NCBI GenBank assembly: GCA_033807695.1
Contig: CM066304.1
Span: forward strand, 310,001-374,000
Length of the DNA: 64,000 bases
Direction of reading: 5' to 3'
From: Daedaleopsis sinensis
Taxonomy: Eukaryota > Basidiomycota > Agaricomycetes > Polyporales > Polyporaceae
In this document: positions 49,126 to 61,596 of the stretch, in pieces
How the letters are laid out: each line of letters starts with the position of its first letter
Position numbering within the stretch: the first letter of the stretch is position 1
Made by a program: the position numbers and the translations under genes
Notes under the pieces: generated by a model
Seen by the model: the letters and a program-made list of their open reading frames with translations, nothing else
The model's database searches: none
Told to the model about the DNA's origin: nothing

Positions 49126-51050
49126 TCGTCAACTTAGCAAGGACAGACTCGGAGGAGAGGATTGGGGAGAGCAGCTCATTATTTACGCCCAAACACAATT
49201 TGACTCGGTTCAGTGATTTGCAGCGAAGCGAATGTTTGGCGATGGTGTGTGACCATCTCGTCATGTCCTGCTCGCGCCATAGCGGCTAGAATATTCTTGT
49301 TACACAAGGCACAAGCGCGGATCACCCCACAGGCTACTGACACTGTATCCAAATTTGTGCGCTCGTCCCACTTCTTTCTCTGCCCCAACTCACCACCGTC
49401 ATCGTCCACCCCCATTGCAGCGGTCCCGGGAAGAGGTACCAAGTCCTCATGCGCACCGACATCATGTTGTCGACTGGGATGGCTGTGTAAACACGGTGGG
49501 CAGTTCAGCAATCACTTCTCTGAGGCACGATGGGCTCAACTCAGAGTCCAATGACACTGCAACCGCGGTTATTGCGAGAGAAGGCACGCAGAACCGTGTC
49601 GATCTTCATGACATAGGTGAGCTTCATTTATGCGTATCTCTACACCATGAGCATGAGCTGACAGGTCAAGGTCGGACCAACACAGAATGTGCAATACAAG
49701 ATCTGGCCGTGTTCCGAGACTGGTGAGTGTCCATATTGTTGTTCATGCCCCCGCCGGAACGAACACTTACACTGCCTTCAGCTTCTCGTACAGCATGCTT
49801 CTTATCGAAAGAGGACGGAGACGTCAGGAGTCAGGACAGGCCCGAGCATCCCGGTGAGTTATCGTCGACTTATGTGTGTCTCGATGTCTCATGAAGGTCT
49901 CCAGTACGTCCCAGCGCAGATTCCGAGCGAAAGAACACTAGACACTCAAAGCCCGGGCTCGCGCCGTGAGTTCCATTTACAAGTGAAAGCCGGGCAACTA
50001 GTCTTCGCCCCAGCGGATCTCCCAAGTTAGTCGGAAGCGTTCACTAGCTCTACCCGAGACCAGCCTGCGCCGCCTCAGGACTTCCAGAATATGGCAGGTT
50101 CAAGGCCGAGTGTCCGGCCATGACACGAAGTCTGAGTCGAGAGACTGTCGCGAGATGCACAGGTTCAAGCCCAGGTAGGTGTTCTCGTTGATCTGCTCTG
50201 CTCAGTGTGCTCAACAGCGACGCTTCCAGCACAAGCGCAGACAGATAGCTACACGTCCAACCGGACAGGATCCCAAGGGGCTCCGCTAGCGCAAGATTTC
50301 TGGCGCCGCGAGACTTCGAGGATCTGGCAGGTGCGGGTCGCTTTGTTCCCGCTACCGCACGAGCCCATCTGCGTGCGCCCGCGCGGCGACACGCTGATCA
50401 GGAAGGCGTGCCGCGTGCCCGTCATCTTCGCGGAGGCCCCGCACCGCGCGCGCGTCCCGGCGCCGTTCCAGAACGCGTACCTGCAGCTCGGCCTGCACGA
50501 CGAGGACAGTTCCGCGAACGCGCCGCCCCTAGTCACGCAGCGGATCATCTACCAAACACCGCAAAGGCGAAGGTGACTGGGTTGACGAAAGTCCAGCGAA
50601 TGCGGAGAAGCCGTTGGCGGGAGATGAGCGAAAGACGGAGGACTGAGGGACGAAGCGGGCAAATGAGGAGGAGCAGACAGCGTACAAGCTGAACAGCAAG
50701 GAGCCGGGAGAGGGCGAGGTCGGCGAGCGCGCGGTGGTTACGAACAGCAGGGTGCGTCTGCTCTCACTCCGAGTCAACGTGCTCACCAGTGACATATTCC
50801 AGCACGACTTTCGTCTCGAGCTCGCAGTGCGCGATTGGACTCTGCAGCGGAAGGAGCAGATGTCGACATGGCGGTCGGGAACAAGCAGGGACGGTGGATA
50901 GGCGCCCGTGCTCGAGACGTGTTTCTGAGCGAGTGTGGCCGGGTCGGATTTCGAGTCCATAGCAGTGTGTTCGAGAGTGTATTCTAGTCAGGTATTCAAT
51001 GCAGCGAGCACCTTGTGAGCTCTCTACACCCCGAACGCGAGCATCTCCCC
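49126..51050 (+). pseudogene. Tail segment of U4
   Basis: Has both segments that are alternately missing in U1/U2 and U3, so it looks least deleted. Its right end (50520-50960) is the most diverged of all, with several indels (AGCGGAAGGAGCAGATG) that destroy the HNFRLELAV continuation. Confidence 0.4.
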
Positions 51051-51150
51051 TACAGGCCAGAAAACTCCCGTGTCCTCTATATCTCAGAAAACTCCCCCGT
51101 GCTCTACAGCCCAGAAAACTCCCCCGTGCTCTACAGCCCAAAAAACTCCC
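51051..51150. repeat. Minisatellite, about four copies (U4)
   Basis: Same four-copy allele as U3; no difference was seen. Confidence 0.7.
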
Positions 51151-51194
51151 TAACTTACGAATTCTCTCCAAGGCAGGCAGTCTCCACGTCACGT

Positions 51195-52480
51195 CTACTC
51201 AACGCCGCACAGCATGCACTTCACCCCGGCAAACAAATATATTCGCGTGGCTACATCATCGCGCGCTACGCTACCCACGCCCCCGCCCGAGCACACCAAC
51301 GCTGTCCAAGGTAACTGAGAGACGAGGTCAGAAGAACCCTTCGTCGAGAGTTGCACGTCCCATCCGTGAGCAGATGGAAGGGAGAACTCGACAGACCGAA
51401 CGAGCCGACGGATTTCGCGTAATGTGTGAAGTTCTTCCATACTATGTTCGGCATGCGGAGGACGGTAGTCGTCCTCGGGCACGATAGAGTAGTCTACCGT
51501 GAGAGCCTCCCTGTCAATGGCAAAGCGTATTCGCTCGACAGACACGCCGTTGCCGTAGCCTATGAGAAGAGGAACACGCGAGCCGCGTTGCTGCACAGTC
51601 TTGTACAAGCCCACAGTCATCGCGCTCAGCTGTTGCGCGAGACTCGTTCCCGAGCCGAAGTTGAACACCAGGCGGAAGTTGTGTTGCCAGAAACAGCTGA
51701 TTCGCAGCCGTGGCACGCTCGAGCGTTGGTTCTGCTCCGTGCCCTGTGGCTGGATGCGCTGAATACACCAGGCGAACACTGGGATATTTGAATATATGCA
51801 TGCGGGGCTTACGAGATGGTACTCACACGCAACGTCGGACCGAACATATGGCGGAGAAGGACGCAGATACGTCGGTTCGTCGGGGGAGCGAGGTAGGGAT
51901 GTGGAAATATCGATGAGGGTGGTGGCGTCGTTGAATGTACGTGATATGGTGACCGCATCTCGCGGACTGTATTCGTGGTCGGGACACTACATGCCTGTGA
52001 AGAACTGCAGGACTCACTTTGCCGGCCAACCAAGGGAGAAGTTGACCTTGGATATCCGAGTGGCCTGGTCAAACATCTCCAGCAACTGCGCGCCCTCCAC
52101 CGCGGGGTCCCAGTCCTTGCGCAACTCCGGTGTGACCAGGACGGACTTCCACGCCTCCAACGACACGGGCTCGTCGCCAATGGCCACTTCGAGAACTGCG
52201 CGGTGGATGCTGTCCCCAGACTTGTTCTGACGGCGGTGAACGATGACATCGGTGAGTTCGGGGGAAGACGTCGCACGGCCCTTGCCCTTCGTCGGCGGGT
52301 TGGGGTCGCTGGAGACAGGTACACGTTTCCACTCTGGGGAAGAGTGCGAAGTGAGGAGTTGTCGGAAGTGTGCTTGAGCGTGGTCGAGAGCGTCATACCA
52401 CGACTGGTGTAGTCTGCGCATACCGCATGGGTGGAATATTGACAAGTCAGAGGGATATATGCGCACCTTGTACCATCCAT
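51195..52480 (-). CDS. Truncated START paralogue in U5 (377 residues predicted)
   Basis: Exons 52480-52467, 52413-52018, 51966-51827 and 51778-51195. Same junction and novel tail as U4. A few substitutions near 51669-51840 are silent or lie in introns; the first START domain is unchanged. Confidence 0.58.
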
Positions 52481-53090
52481 TGTGTGTCGTCAGAGGTTCG
52501 TGAGTGGTCGTTATATATGGCAGTAGTCGGCGCAAAGTTGTGGGGATCTGAACACGTGAAGCACGCCACGTTGCCTCCGCGAGATTAATGAGGTAACAGG
52601 GAGGGTTGTTGAGCGCGTCGTTCACAACAGCGACAAGCGTTCAGACGGCGTGGAGGTCGTCGTGGACGAGAGTCAAGCTTGCCAAAAGGCGCGAGTCCCG
52701 ACCACCGACGAGTCGGACGTCGAGAGAACGCGGGTGGACGGTGATTGCCGATGTTGCCTTATTTGGGTCTCTTAATTGAATTCACTTATCCGATAACGAG
52801 GTTTACTCATTGATCACAAGTTTGCAAGAAACCCTCTGCGAGAAAACGTCCAGGCTGTGAGCGATATCCAGTACGTACCTAGGCTCATCTCCAGGCTCGA
52901 TGGCGACAGGCAATTGCAGGTCGCTGCACCGACGTCCACACGCCGCTCTGGGCTGAGATCGCGTACGCCGCTCGTGCTTCCGCCCCCGCTGTCCGGACGT
53001 CCACCAGCCTCCACCAGCTCCCCGCTCTGTCCTCTGACGCAGGCAACTCGCCCTCAGCCGCCCTGCGCCCGCCACTCTGTGCGTGCTATT

Positions 53091-55764
53091 AATACCACGC
53101 GTATGCCCCCGTTCACTCACCCTCGTCCTGCACGTCTCCCTTCCTCTCGCACAGCGTCCCTCCGTGCTCGCCCTCGCTCCGTCCGCTCTCTCTTCCTACC
53201 GCCCCCGCCCTTCCGCTCCGTCCAGCCTGTTTCTGAACCCACGTCGACAAGCATGTACATAATAGCCATTCGCAGGGCCCGCCCCATGCACTTACAGCTT
53301 GCTTCGGAAGAGGGACTGATTGGCTGAGGGACGGACAGAGAGAGGCTCGGATGGTACGTCTCCCACCAACACCGTTCCGACTCCCGCTCTACCGCCCGTC
53401 CGCGCCCCTCCCGCCGCGTGAGTCTCGCGTACGAACACTCGAGTCCGCGCACACGCATCATCGCGCGAGCGCGTCCGCATTCGTCTGGTCGTCGCGGGTC
53501 GACGTGCGAGTGTGCCCCAACGCGCGTCTCCTCCGACCGCACCAGTCATCCCGCCGCAGCTCAGATCTCCGTATACCCGCCGTCGACATGCAGAACGCCG
53601 TTCGTGTCAGGACGCGGGGATGCCAGAGACGATTCCACTACCGACGTCGAGAGCCCGCGCTGTGCGTAACGGTGAGTACCGGTATCTCCTACGACTACAA
53701 ATTCCCAAAACTCACCGGGACTGTGTCTCTAGCGCTGTCGACGACGTCCGACACGGTCCCCGCGTGCGCACAGTTCGTCAGCGGCGGCTCGTCCCCGAGA
53801 GAACGCCAGACACGGCGGCCCAGTCGTCGAGCACACACTCCAGCACGACGCGTACCGCCCCGCCCCCATCTGGCGCGACTCGGCGTGAGCGGACATATGG
53901 ACCCGCGTCCGCCGGGAGTCGTTCTCTCGCGCACCGCGTCCCTCCATGCTCGCCCTCGCGCCCTCCGCTCTCTCTTCCCACTCCCGCCCTTGGCTCTGAA
54001 CGCACATGCTCGGCATAGACCCACTCACAGGGCACCCCAGTATCCATCTTGTACGTTTCCCGCCAACACGATCCCGTCACCAGTTGTACCGTGCGTCCGC
54101 GCACCCTGTACATGTCCCCCCCGCCGCTGCGAGTCTCGTGTACCCACAATAAACTTCACACACACGCATCGAGCGAGCGTGCCCGAATTCACCTGCAGCG
54201 GACTGCTGTTCGACGTGCGAGTGAGACCCCAAGGTGCGTCTTCTCCGCGCACACCCGTCATGCTCTTTCGCCGATAGACGGTTCGGACGGGGCCTCTTCA
54301 ACACCCGTCCGAACCGTCATCCCGCCGCAGCCGTAATGCACGGTACGTATCCCCCGCTTCCGTTCTCGAACTGGCTCACTCACCTTTGCGTTGCGTTGCT
54401 GAAGCAGTTCGCCGGCCGGGAAGCCCATGCCGCACGCGCGGAGACGACTCCGGTGTTGTCTTTGACGTCGGGAGCCCGCGCTGTGTGTACCAGTGAGCAC
54501 ATCCCCGCGACTACACATTCCCAAAACTCACCGAGATCGGGTTGCTAGCGCCGTCAAAGACGTCCGACACGCGCGCGGCCCGAGAGAACGCCAGACGCGG
54601 CGGCCCGTGTCGTCGAGCTCACGCTCCAGCACGATGTGTGCCGCCGCGCCCCATCTGCCGGGTCTCGCCGTGAGCAGTGCTTCAAAGGGCTGAGAAAACG
54701 GATAACGCACCTGAGCGGGAGATGTCGCACATCCACGTCTTGGGCATGGTACGCGCGCAGGACCCTAAGTCGAGGAGTGGCACACAGCATGCGCGACGGC
54801 GATCGTCCCGCGGGAGGCGGAAGGCGGGAAGTGCAGCCGGCGAGCATCGATAGTCGCCCAAGCGTGACCGTCGCGGGCTCGTGCGGGCGGCGGCCGTCTG
54901 CGCGCAGACGTCGCTTGGGCTCCGAGCTCAACGAACGCGGTCGACGCACTAGCTTGCGCATCACGCAGATCCCACTCCGCGCATCCATTCCCCGCGCACG
55001 AGTAGGAGTCTCGGTGCGTGATACCCGGCAACCAGTCAACAACCACGCCGATGCGGTGGAGCGCGTCCAAAGCGACTGGAACGCGTGCACCGCGCCTCGT
55101 GCAACCCGTCGGGCCTGAAGCACCAAGTACAGGCGGTTCTCCTCACGAGCAAGATGGCGTGTCTGAAATCCCCGCTGCCGGGACGCGTACACGGTAAGCA
55201 TCTGAACATGTCGTTCAAAATGCGTGCTCAATGACCGATCTGTCCAGTCACCTCACGTCTCTCACCGAGTCGCCATTCGTAGCCTCCAATAGACGTGCAA
55301 GGAGGCGTCGGACCCGTCTCTGGCGTCCCACAAACCGACTGGACCGCCTTCTCGAGCGTGTCCGAACCGCTGGCAGGGCCGACCACCGTCCGAGCCGTCC
55401 GTGACACTCGAGACGACACAAAGGTGCGTCTCCACCTCTCTCTCGCCTGTGCGACTCGAACGGGGACAGTGGAGACCCCGTCCGAGCCGTCGCCTGACCG
55501 TCTACGACTCATAGCACGCTTGCGTGTCCGCTATCGGGCCTCTTCATGTCTGACCCACACGAATGCGGCAGTAGCCGGCTCGTTCGCGCAGCTGCGCAAT
55601 GCGCCCGGTACGTACGAGGCCGAGAGCACGCGACGGGCCGACGTACTCGCCCCGCCTAGTGGACATCAAGCACGCGCTTCGGGACGATGCGCCAGTCTCG
55701 CGGGAACTCGGAGGGACTCGGAGATGGCAGGCATCGCCGTCTCGCCGTCGCTCGTGCGTGTACT
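53091..55764 (+). pseudogene. Exon/intron-like segment of U5
   Basis: Shares the U4 lesions (1-nt loss, 8-nt duplication) at shifted positions, showing common ancestry. It differs at 53110-53660 and in a sharply bounded diverged block, 55005-55310, where the stretch before the candidate GTAAGCAT donor carries many substitutions and indels. Confidence 0.42.
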
Positions 55765-56079
55765 CAGCTCATCCGCAGCTCAGGCAAGATCGAGCTGCTC
55801 TCGCGCATCTTGCCCAAGTTCTTCTACACGGGCCGCCGGCGTCGACCCCCGCGAGCTTGCGCGTACCTGGGCGGCGCGCCTGCACGCCGTCGTGGCTTCG
55901 CCGGGCATGGACACGGAGGGAGCTGCGCAGTCCGGTGAGCACGGTCGATCGAGCTGCTCTCGCGCATCTTGCCCAAGTTCTTCCACACGGGCCACAGAGT
56001 AAGTCATCGTGGCGCATCACTGTAGATCTCTTGTACTGACCACGGTCCTCATTTCTTCCAGATGACGAAAGTTATTCAT
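55765..56079 (+). pseudogene. SNF2-family helicase fragment, broken (U5)
   Basis: Matches the U4 copy, including the SSGKIELL variant and the altered spacer, with the two disabling lesions unchanged. Confidence 0.7.
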
Positions 56080-57485
56080 ACGCCTCGCGCGAGGGATGAT
56101 ATCTGCGTACTAGGTCAGATCCGCGGTGCTGGGAGACCCTGAAGATGGGACGACTCCAACGTACCCGTGCTGCGCTGGAAGTCGTCCAGCTCCGGGCTGA
56201 CAACGCAGAGCGAGTCGGCGTCGTCCGTCACGAGCTTGCGTGGACGCGGACGCGGAGGGTGCCTGCGCCGTCTATAGCCCGCGTGCATCGCAGCCTGGGG
56301 CATCCTCAGCTATCCGGGATCGCTGCGAATTCGGCCGGAGCGACGTACCGTCGTCGAGCAGAGCCGCGGCCGCGGCAGGCGGCAAGTCCTGTTCCAGCGG
56401 CCGAGAGCGGCCAGAGCGAGCACGGGAGGCCGAGACGTGCATGAGCCGTCGTGGCTGGTTGTGGGTTGTGGCCTGCAGATTCTACGGTTAGCAACGCCCG
56501 CTGCGTCTTCTGCGCGATCTGCGTACCAGGCGAGGTCAGAGCCAGTCCGTCGGATTCGGACACGAACGGGCCTGCGTGGTACAGTGAGACCCCGCGGAAG
56601 GCGTGGAACACGACGCGATGCGCGACGCCGTTCCTCTTGCATCGCGACCTGGGACGTGTCAGCATCGTCCGGGATCGCCGCACACAGCCGGAGTGACGTA
56701 CCGTGCGGGCGGCGAGCGGCGAGACCTGTGCTGGCTACCGAGAGCGAGTCGCCGTCGACCGGAGCGAGCTTGCGCGTACGATGGGCGGCGCGTCGTGGCC
56801 CCGGGCGCGCACGCGGACGCGGAGGGAGCCTGCGAAAGTGTGGTGAGTACATTTTGGCAAACATAAATAGACCTGCAACGACTCACTCGAATCGCAGCAG
56901 GGACAGGTATACGTGGGCTAGAACTCGGTGAAGGTACAGGTGGATGTCAATGCACACGATGAGACCCGCGTGCATTGCAACCTAGCACGTGGTCAGCATC
57001 GTGCGGGATCGCTGCGAAACCGGCCGAAGCGACGTACCGTCGGAGATCAGCCTGAGAGCGAGTCTCGCCAGCTTGCGCCTACCATGCGCGGCGCGCCTGC
57101 TGCCCTCGGGCACGCTCAAGGACGCGGTAGGACGCGGTGGGAGGCTGGTTGGTGCGCGGCGCGCCTGCGCACCATCCTGCCCTCGGGCACGCTCAAGGAC
57201 GCGGAGGGAGCCTGTGCAGGTTGGTGAGTACAGGTGAGTACAATCTAGCAATCATGCACAGAGCCGCAACGACTCACATGGTTCTCGTAGAATACCACAC
57301 GATGCGACCCGCGTGCATCGCGACCTGGCGTGTGGTCAGCATCGTCCGGGATCGCTGCGAAACCCGCCGGAGCGACGTACCGTCCGGGAGAGCGTCGAGT
57401 ACAAGCGCGGCGCTGAGTGCTGTTCCCGCGGGCTGCACGCGGCCGAGCCCGGGGGACTTGCATGAGCCGTAACTCCTGAGACATG
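56080..57485. repeat. Cluster of degenerate sub-repeats (U5)
   Basis: Four blocks (near 56318, 56675, 57006 and 57350). Identical to U4 at the left, but the right modules (from about 56850) follow U3, which makes the cluster a visible mosaic. Confidence 0.58.
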
Positions 57486-58848
57486 GACAGGCCACGGTCA
57501 GTATTCTAGATGTGACATTGACGGCGTACTGACGACCTGGTACTCACCGGTGGCAGAAGCGGCGTTGGCAGTCGCCTTGGGATACGGTTGCGCACCGGGA
57601 TGGTTCCTGCGCAGTGCACGACGGTAGCGAGTCGATACCCATATGTGCTGATTGATGTATGTCACTGAAATATACGGATGTGAGTATGATGATGTTCGCG
57701 GTCAATGAAGCAGATACGCACTCAGTATGTGATGGTGAGCGAGCACGGCCCGGGCTTGGATAGGAAGGGTACAATGCCGGTCTGTGTCAGTCAGTCTGCG
57801 TGATATGTCAGGGTTGGACACATGTCACTTGACACCACGAACACGGAAGCACACACCTGTGCGAGTCAATACCAACGACGTGCGAATAGATCGTATGAGG
57901 GGGGGAGGGAGCTATGAGGTGAGGACAGTGGCAGGGGATGCAGTCCACCTGCTCCTGTCCGGGGTACTTATCCTCCCCAGACCTGGCCCGTGCGCAGGTC
58001 CCGCCCCCTCGGCACGTACGTACGACCCCGGGATCGGAGCAGCATGCCGGTTAAGCGAGCTATTGTGCCAGCGAGCCGGAGCTTAGAGAAATTGGGGTGG
58101 GGCGACGTGCGAACGAGAGAGGCGGAGCTTGCGCGATTCGGCGGAGGATGTGAATGTTCCACACTTTCGCAGGTTTTGCGACAGCTCGGGAGTCGCTAGC
58201 GTGTGCTTGGCATGCTTGGGCGCTCGGCTGTCAATGATGCGAAATGGGCGGGCGGGCGTACGTGTTTTGGGGGCTCAGGGATGGAGGATGGGGTGTGGAA
58301 GGCAGTTCCGGCTGTTTGCAGCTATTCCCAGATTTCCAGCATCCTTCGTTGGGGTTCTGTGCTTTACCGGACCTTTGTAATGCTCTTGTTGCAGCTGATG
58401 CTGAATCCATGAAGTCTTGCGTAGAGTGGACGAATATCTTCAATAGTGCTCGAACGGCGGAAGTTTGAATATACGTGTGTGGAAGGGAATTCCGATCTGT
58501 TTTTTGCCTTGACTCGGGGTATCTGTATCTGACAGCACAAGAAGAGTTTTTATTAGCTATTTATCTAGGAGATGAGTGCTGCAGGAGGACTGCAGCTTGC
58601 GTGAGTTGACAATATCGGCCAAATCGTAGGCGGGCGTTCAGTAGCACATTCCGAAAAGAGTATCCGAGACGGCCGAGTGTTCTAAGCGCTCACCCGCCGC
58701 GATCCTCGGACTCCTCCCGGGTATGCTCACTCTCGCTCTCCGCCCTACAGACGCAATTGCTACCGTATGTTGTATTGAAAAGATACACTACGAGACGTAT
58801 TATGCGATGAAATGTCACTGAGAGTAGTGTCAGATTTGCAACACTGGC
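57486..58848. other. Spacer of U5, no gene supported
   Basis: The left 300 bp follow U1-U3 rather than U4. From about 57780 on it follows U4 (TATTGTGCCAGCGAGCC variant). Confidence 0.45.
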
Positions 58849-59490
58849 ATGCAGCCTTTGAACTTGATACTAGTATTAATCTATCCCGGGTTACTACTGT
58901 GCGCACTGAGAGACACACACCAGGCATTAATGCTCTCCCATATTGACTGCCTGCGTAGACACTCCGGGGCTGGACGAGTGCTGGGCCGGCAGGAGTCGCA
59001 CGGAACTGAAGTTTCCAAGGTGGCCGCACACGGAACCGTACTATCACGGAACATCATGTACCTTGGCAGCCAGGAGTACATCACAGTTGTAAGCGGCGGC
59101 GGCAGGATCACTTTAGATCCTGCCATCATTGAAACACCGCTTGATAGCTTGAGCTTCAGGCTGCTGACTGTGCGTACCGTTGGCACAGACCCTGCCATTT
59201 CGTCCATAAAGTATTCTTTGAAGCTACTCATCGTAAAGATGTGCACGTACTTGCCAGTGCAAGTACTCATAGACACCGATCCCCCCAATTCCAACGTACC
59301 ATACAGGGCAGAGTCTAGACATTCCGCCCATATCGGACGGCTCCACATCAATCTCCTCCCGACGCTTACCCTTGCCGTGCCAAGGAGCCTCCCACTAGTC
59401 ACCCTCGGCATGTGCTCACCGGACACCCATGTCTCCGGGTGTTTGCTCCTGAAGCTTGCAGTGTGTCTCGACTTGAATGGCAGAATATAG
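58849..59490 (+). other. ORF block of U5, 213-codon open frame
   Basis: Encodes the same 213-codon frame as U4; no difference was seen. The identity reflects the recent exchange between U4 and U5 and is not evidence of function. Confidence 0.35.
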
Positions 59491-61451
59491 TCGTCAACTT
59501 AGCAAGGACAGACTCGGAGGAGAGGATTGGGGAGAGCAGCTCATTATTTACGCCCAAACACAATTTGACTCGGTTCAGTGATTTGCAGCGAAGCGAATGT
59601 TTGGCGATGGTGTGTGACCATCTCGTCATGTCCTGCTCGCGCCATAGCGGCTAGAATATTCTTGTTACACAAGGCACAAGCGCGGATCACCCCACAGGCT
59701 ACTGACACTGTATCCAAATTTGTGCGCTCGTCCCACTTCTTTCTCTGCCCCAACTCACCACCGTCATCGTCCACCCCCATTGCAGCGGTCCCGGGAAGAG
59801 GTACCAAGTCCTCATGCGCACCGACATCATGTTGTCGACTGGGATGGCTGTGTAAACACGGTGGGCAGTTCAGCAATCACTTCTCTGAGGCACGATGGGC
59901 TCAACTCAGAGTCCAATGACACTGCAACCGCGGTTATTGCGAGAGAAGGCACGCAGAACCGTGTCGATCTTCATGACATAGGTGAGCTTCATTTATGCGT
60001 ATCTCTACACCATGAGCATGAGCTGACAGGTCAAGGTCGGACCAACACAGAATGTGCAATACAAGATCTGGCCGTGTTCCGAGACTGGTGAGTGTCCATA
60101 TTGTTGTTCATGCCCCCGCCGGAACGAACACTTACACTGCCTTCAGCTTCTCGTACAGCATGCTTCTTATCGAAAGAGGACGGAGACGTCAGGAGTCAGG
60201 ACAGGCCCGAGCATCCCGGTGAGTTATCGTCGACTTATGTGTGTCTCGATGTCTCATGAAGGTCTCCAGTACGTCCCAGCGCAGATTCCGAGCGAAAGAA
60301 CACTAGACACTCAAAGCCCGGGCTCGCGCCGTGAGTTCCATTTACAAGTGAAAGCCGGGCAACTAGTCTTCGCCCCAGCGGATCTCCCAAGTTAGTCGGA
60401 AGCGTTCACTAGCTCTACCCGAGACCAGCCTGCGCCGCCTCAGGACTTCCAGAATATGGCAGGTTCAAGGCCGAGTGTCCGGCCATGACACGAAGTCTGA
60501 GTCGAGAGACTGTCGCGAGATGCACAGGTTCAAGCCCAGGTAGGTGTTCTCGTTGATCTGCTCTGCTCAGTGTGCTCAACAGCGACGCTTCCAGCACAAG
60601 CGCAGACAGATAGCTACACGTCCAACCGGACAGGATCCCAAGGGGCTCCGCTAGCGCAAGAGTTCTGGCGCCGCGAGACTTCGAGGATCTGGCAGGTGCG
60701 AGTCGGCTTGTTCCCGCTACCGCACGAGCCCATCTGCGTGCGCCCGTGCGGCGACACGCTGATCAGGAAGGCGTGCCGCGTGCCCGTCGTCTTCGCGGAG
60801 GCCCCGCACCGCGTGCGCGTGCCGGCGCCGTTCCAGAACGCATACCTGCAGCTCGGCCTGCACGACGAGGACGGTTCCGCGAACGTGCGCCGCGCCTAGT
60901 AGTCACGCAGCGGATCGTCTACCAAACACTGCAAGGCGAAGGTGACTGGGTTGACGCAAAGTCCAGCGGATGCGGAGAAGCCGTTGGCGGGGGATGAGCG
61001 GGAGACGGAGGACTGAGGCCTGAGGGACGAAGCGGGAGACGGAGGAGGAGCGGACAGCGTACAAGCCGAACAGCAAGGAGCCGGGAGAGGGCGAGGTCAG
61101 CGAGCGCGCGGTCACGGTTACGAACAGCAGGGTGCGTCTGCTCTCACTCCGAGTCAACGTGTTCAACAGTGACATATTCCAGCACAATTTTCGTCTCGAG
61201 CTCGCAGTGCGCGATTGGACTCTGCAGCGGGGAGCAGATGTCGACATGGCGGCCGGGAACAAGCAGGGACGGTGGATAGGCGCCCGTGTTCGAGACGTGT
61301 TTCTGAGCGAGTCTGGTGGGGTCTTAGCTCGAGCTCATAGAGCGGTCGGATTTCGAGTCCATAGTAGTGTATTCGAGAGTGTATTCTAGTCAGGTATGCA
61401 ATGCGGCGAGCACCTTGTGAGCTCTCTACACCCCGAACGCGAGCATCTCCC
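59491..61451 (+). pseudogene. Tail segment of U5
   Basis: Identical to U4 up to about 60640, then switches to the sequence type of U3 (RVNVFNSDIF variant, GCGGTCGGATTTCG), a clear recombination-like switch. Confidence 0.42.
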
Positions 61452-61551
61452 CTACAGGCCAGAAAACTCCCGTGTCCTCTATATCTCAGAAAACTCCCCC
61501 GTGCTCTACAGCCCAGAAAACTCCCCCGTGCTCTACAGCCCAAAAAACTCC
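61452..61551. repeat. Minisatellite, about four copies (U5)
   Basis: Same four-copy allele as U3 and U4, next to the class B junction. Confidence 0.7.
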
Positions 61552-61596
61552 CTAACTTACGAATTCTCTCCAAGGCAGGCAGTCTCCACGTCACGT

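Larger units (their letters stand above)
40952..51300. repeat. Tandem array unit U4 (10,349 bp)
   Basis: Begins at GCTGTCCAAGG, corresponding to 9856 in the parent gene, so it lacks 341 bp of START exon 4 present in U2/U3. From about 43370 to 50300 it is nearly identical to U5, at offsets of 10,365-10,385. Confidence 0.95.
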
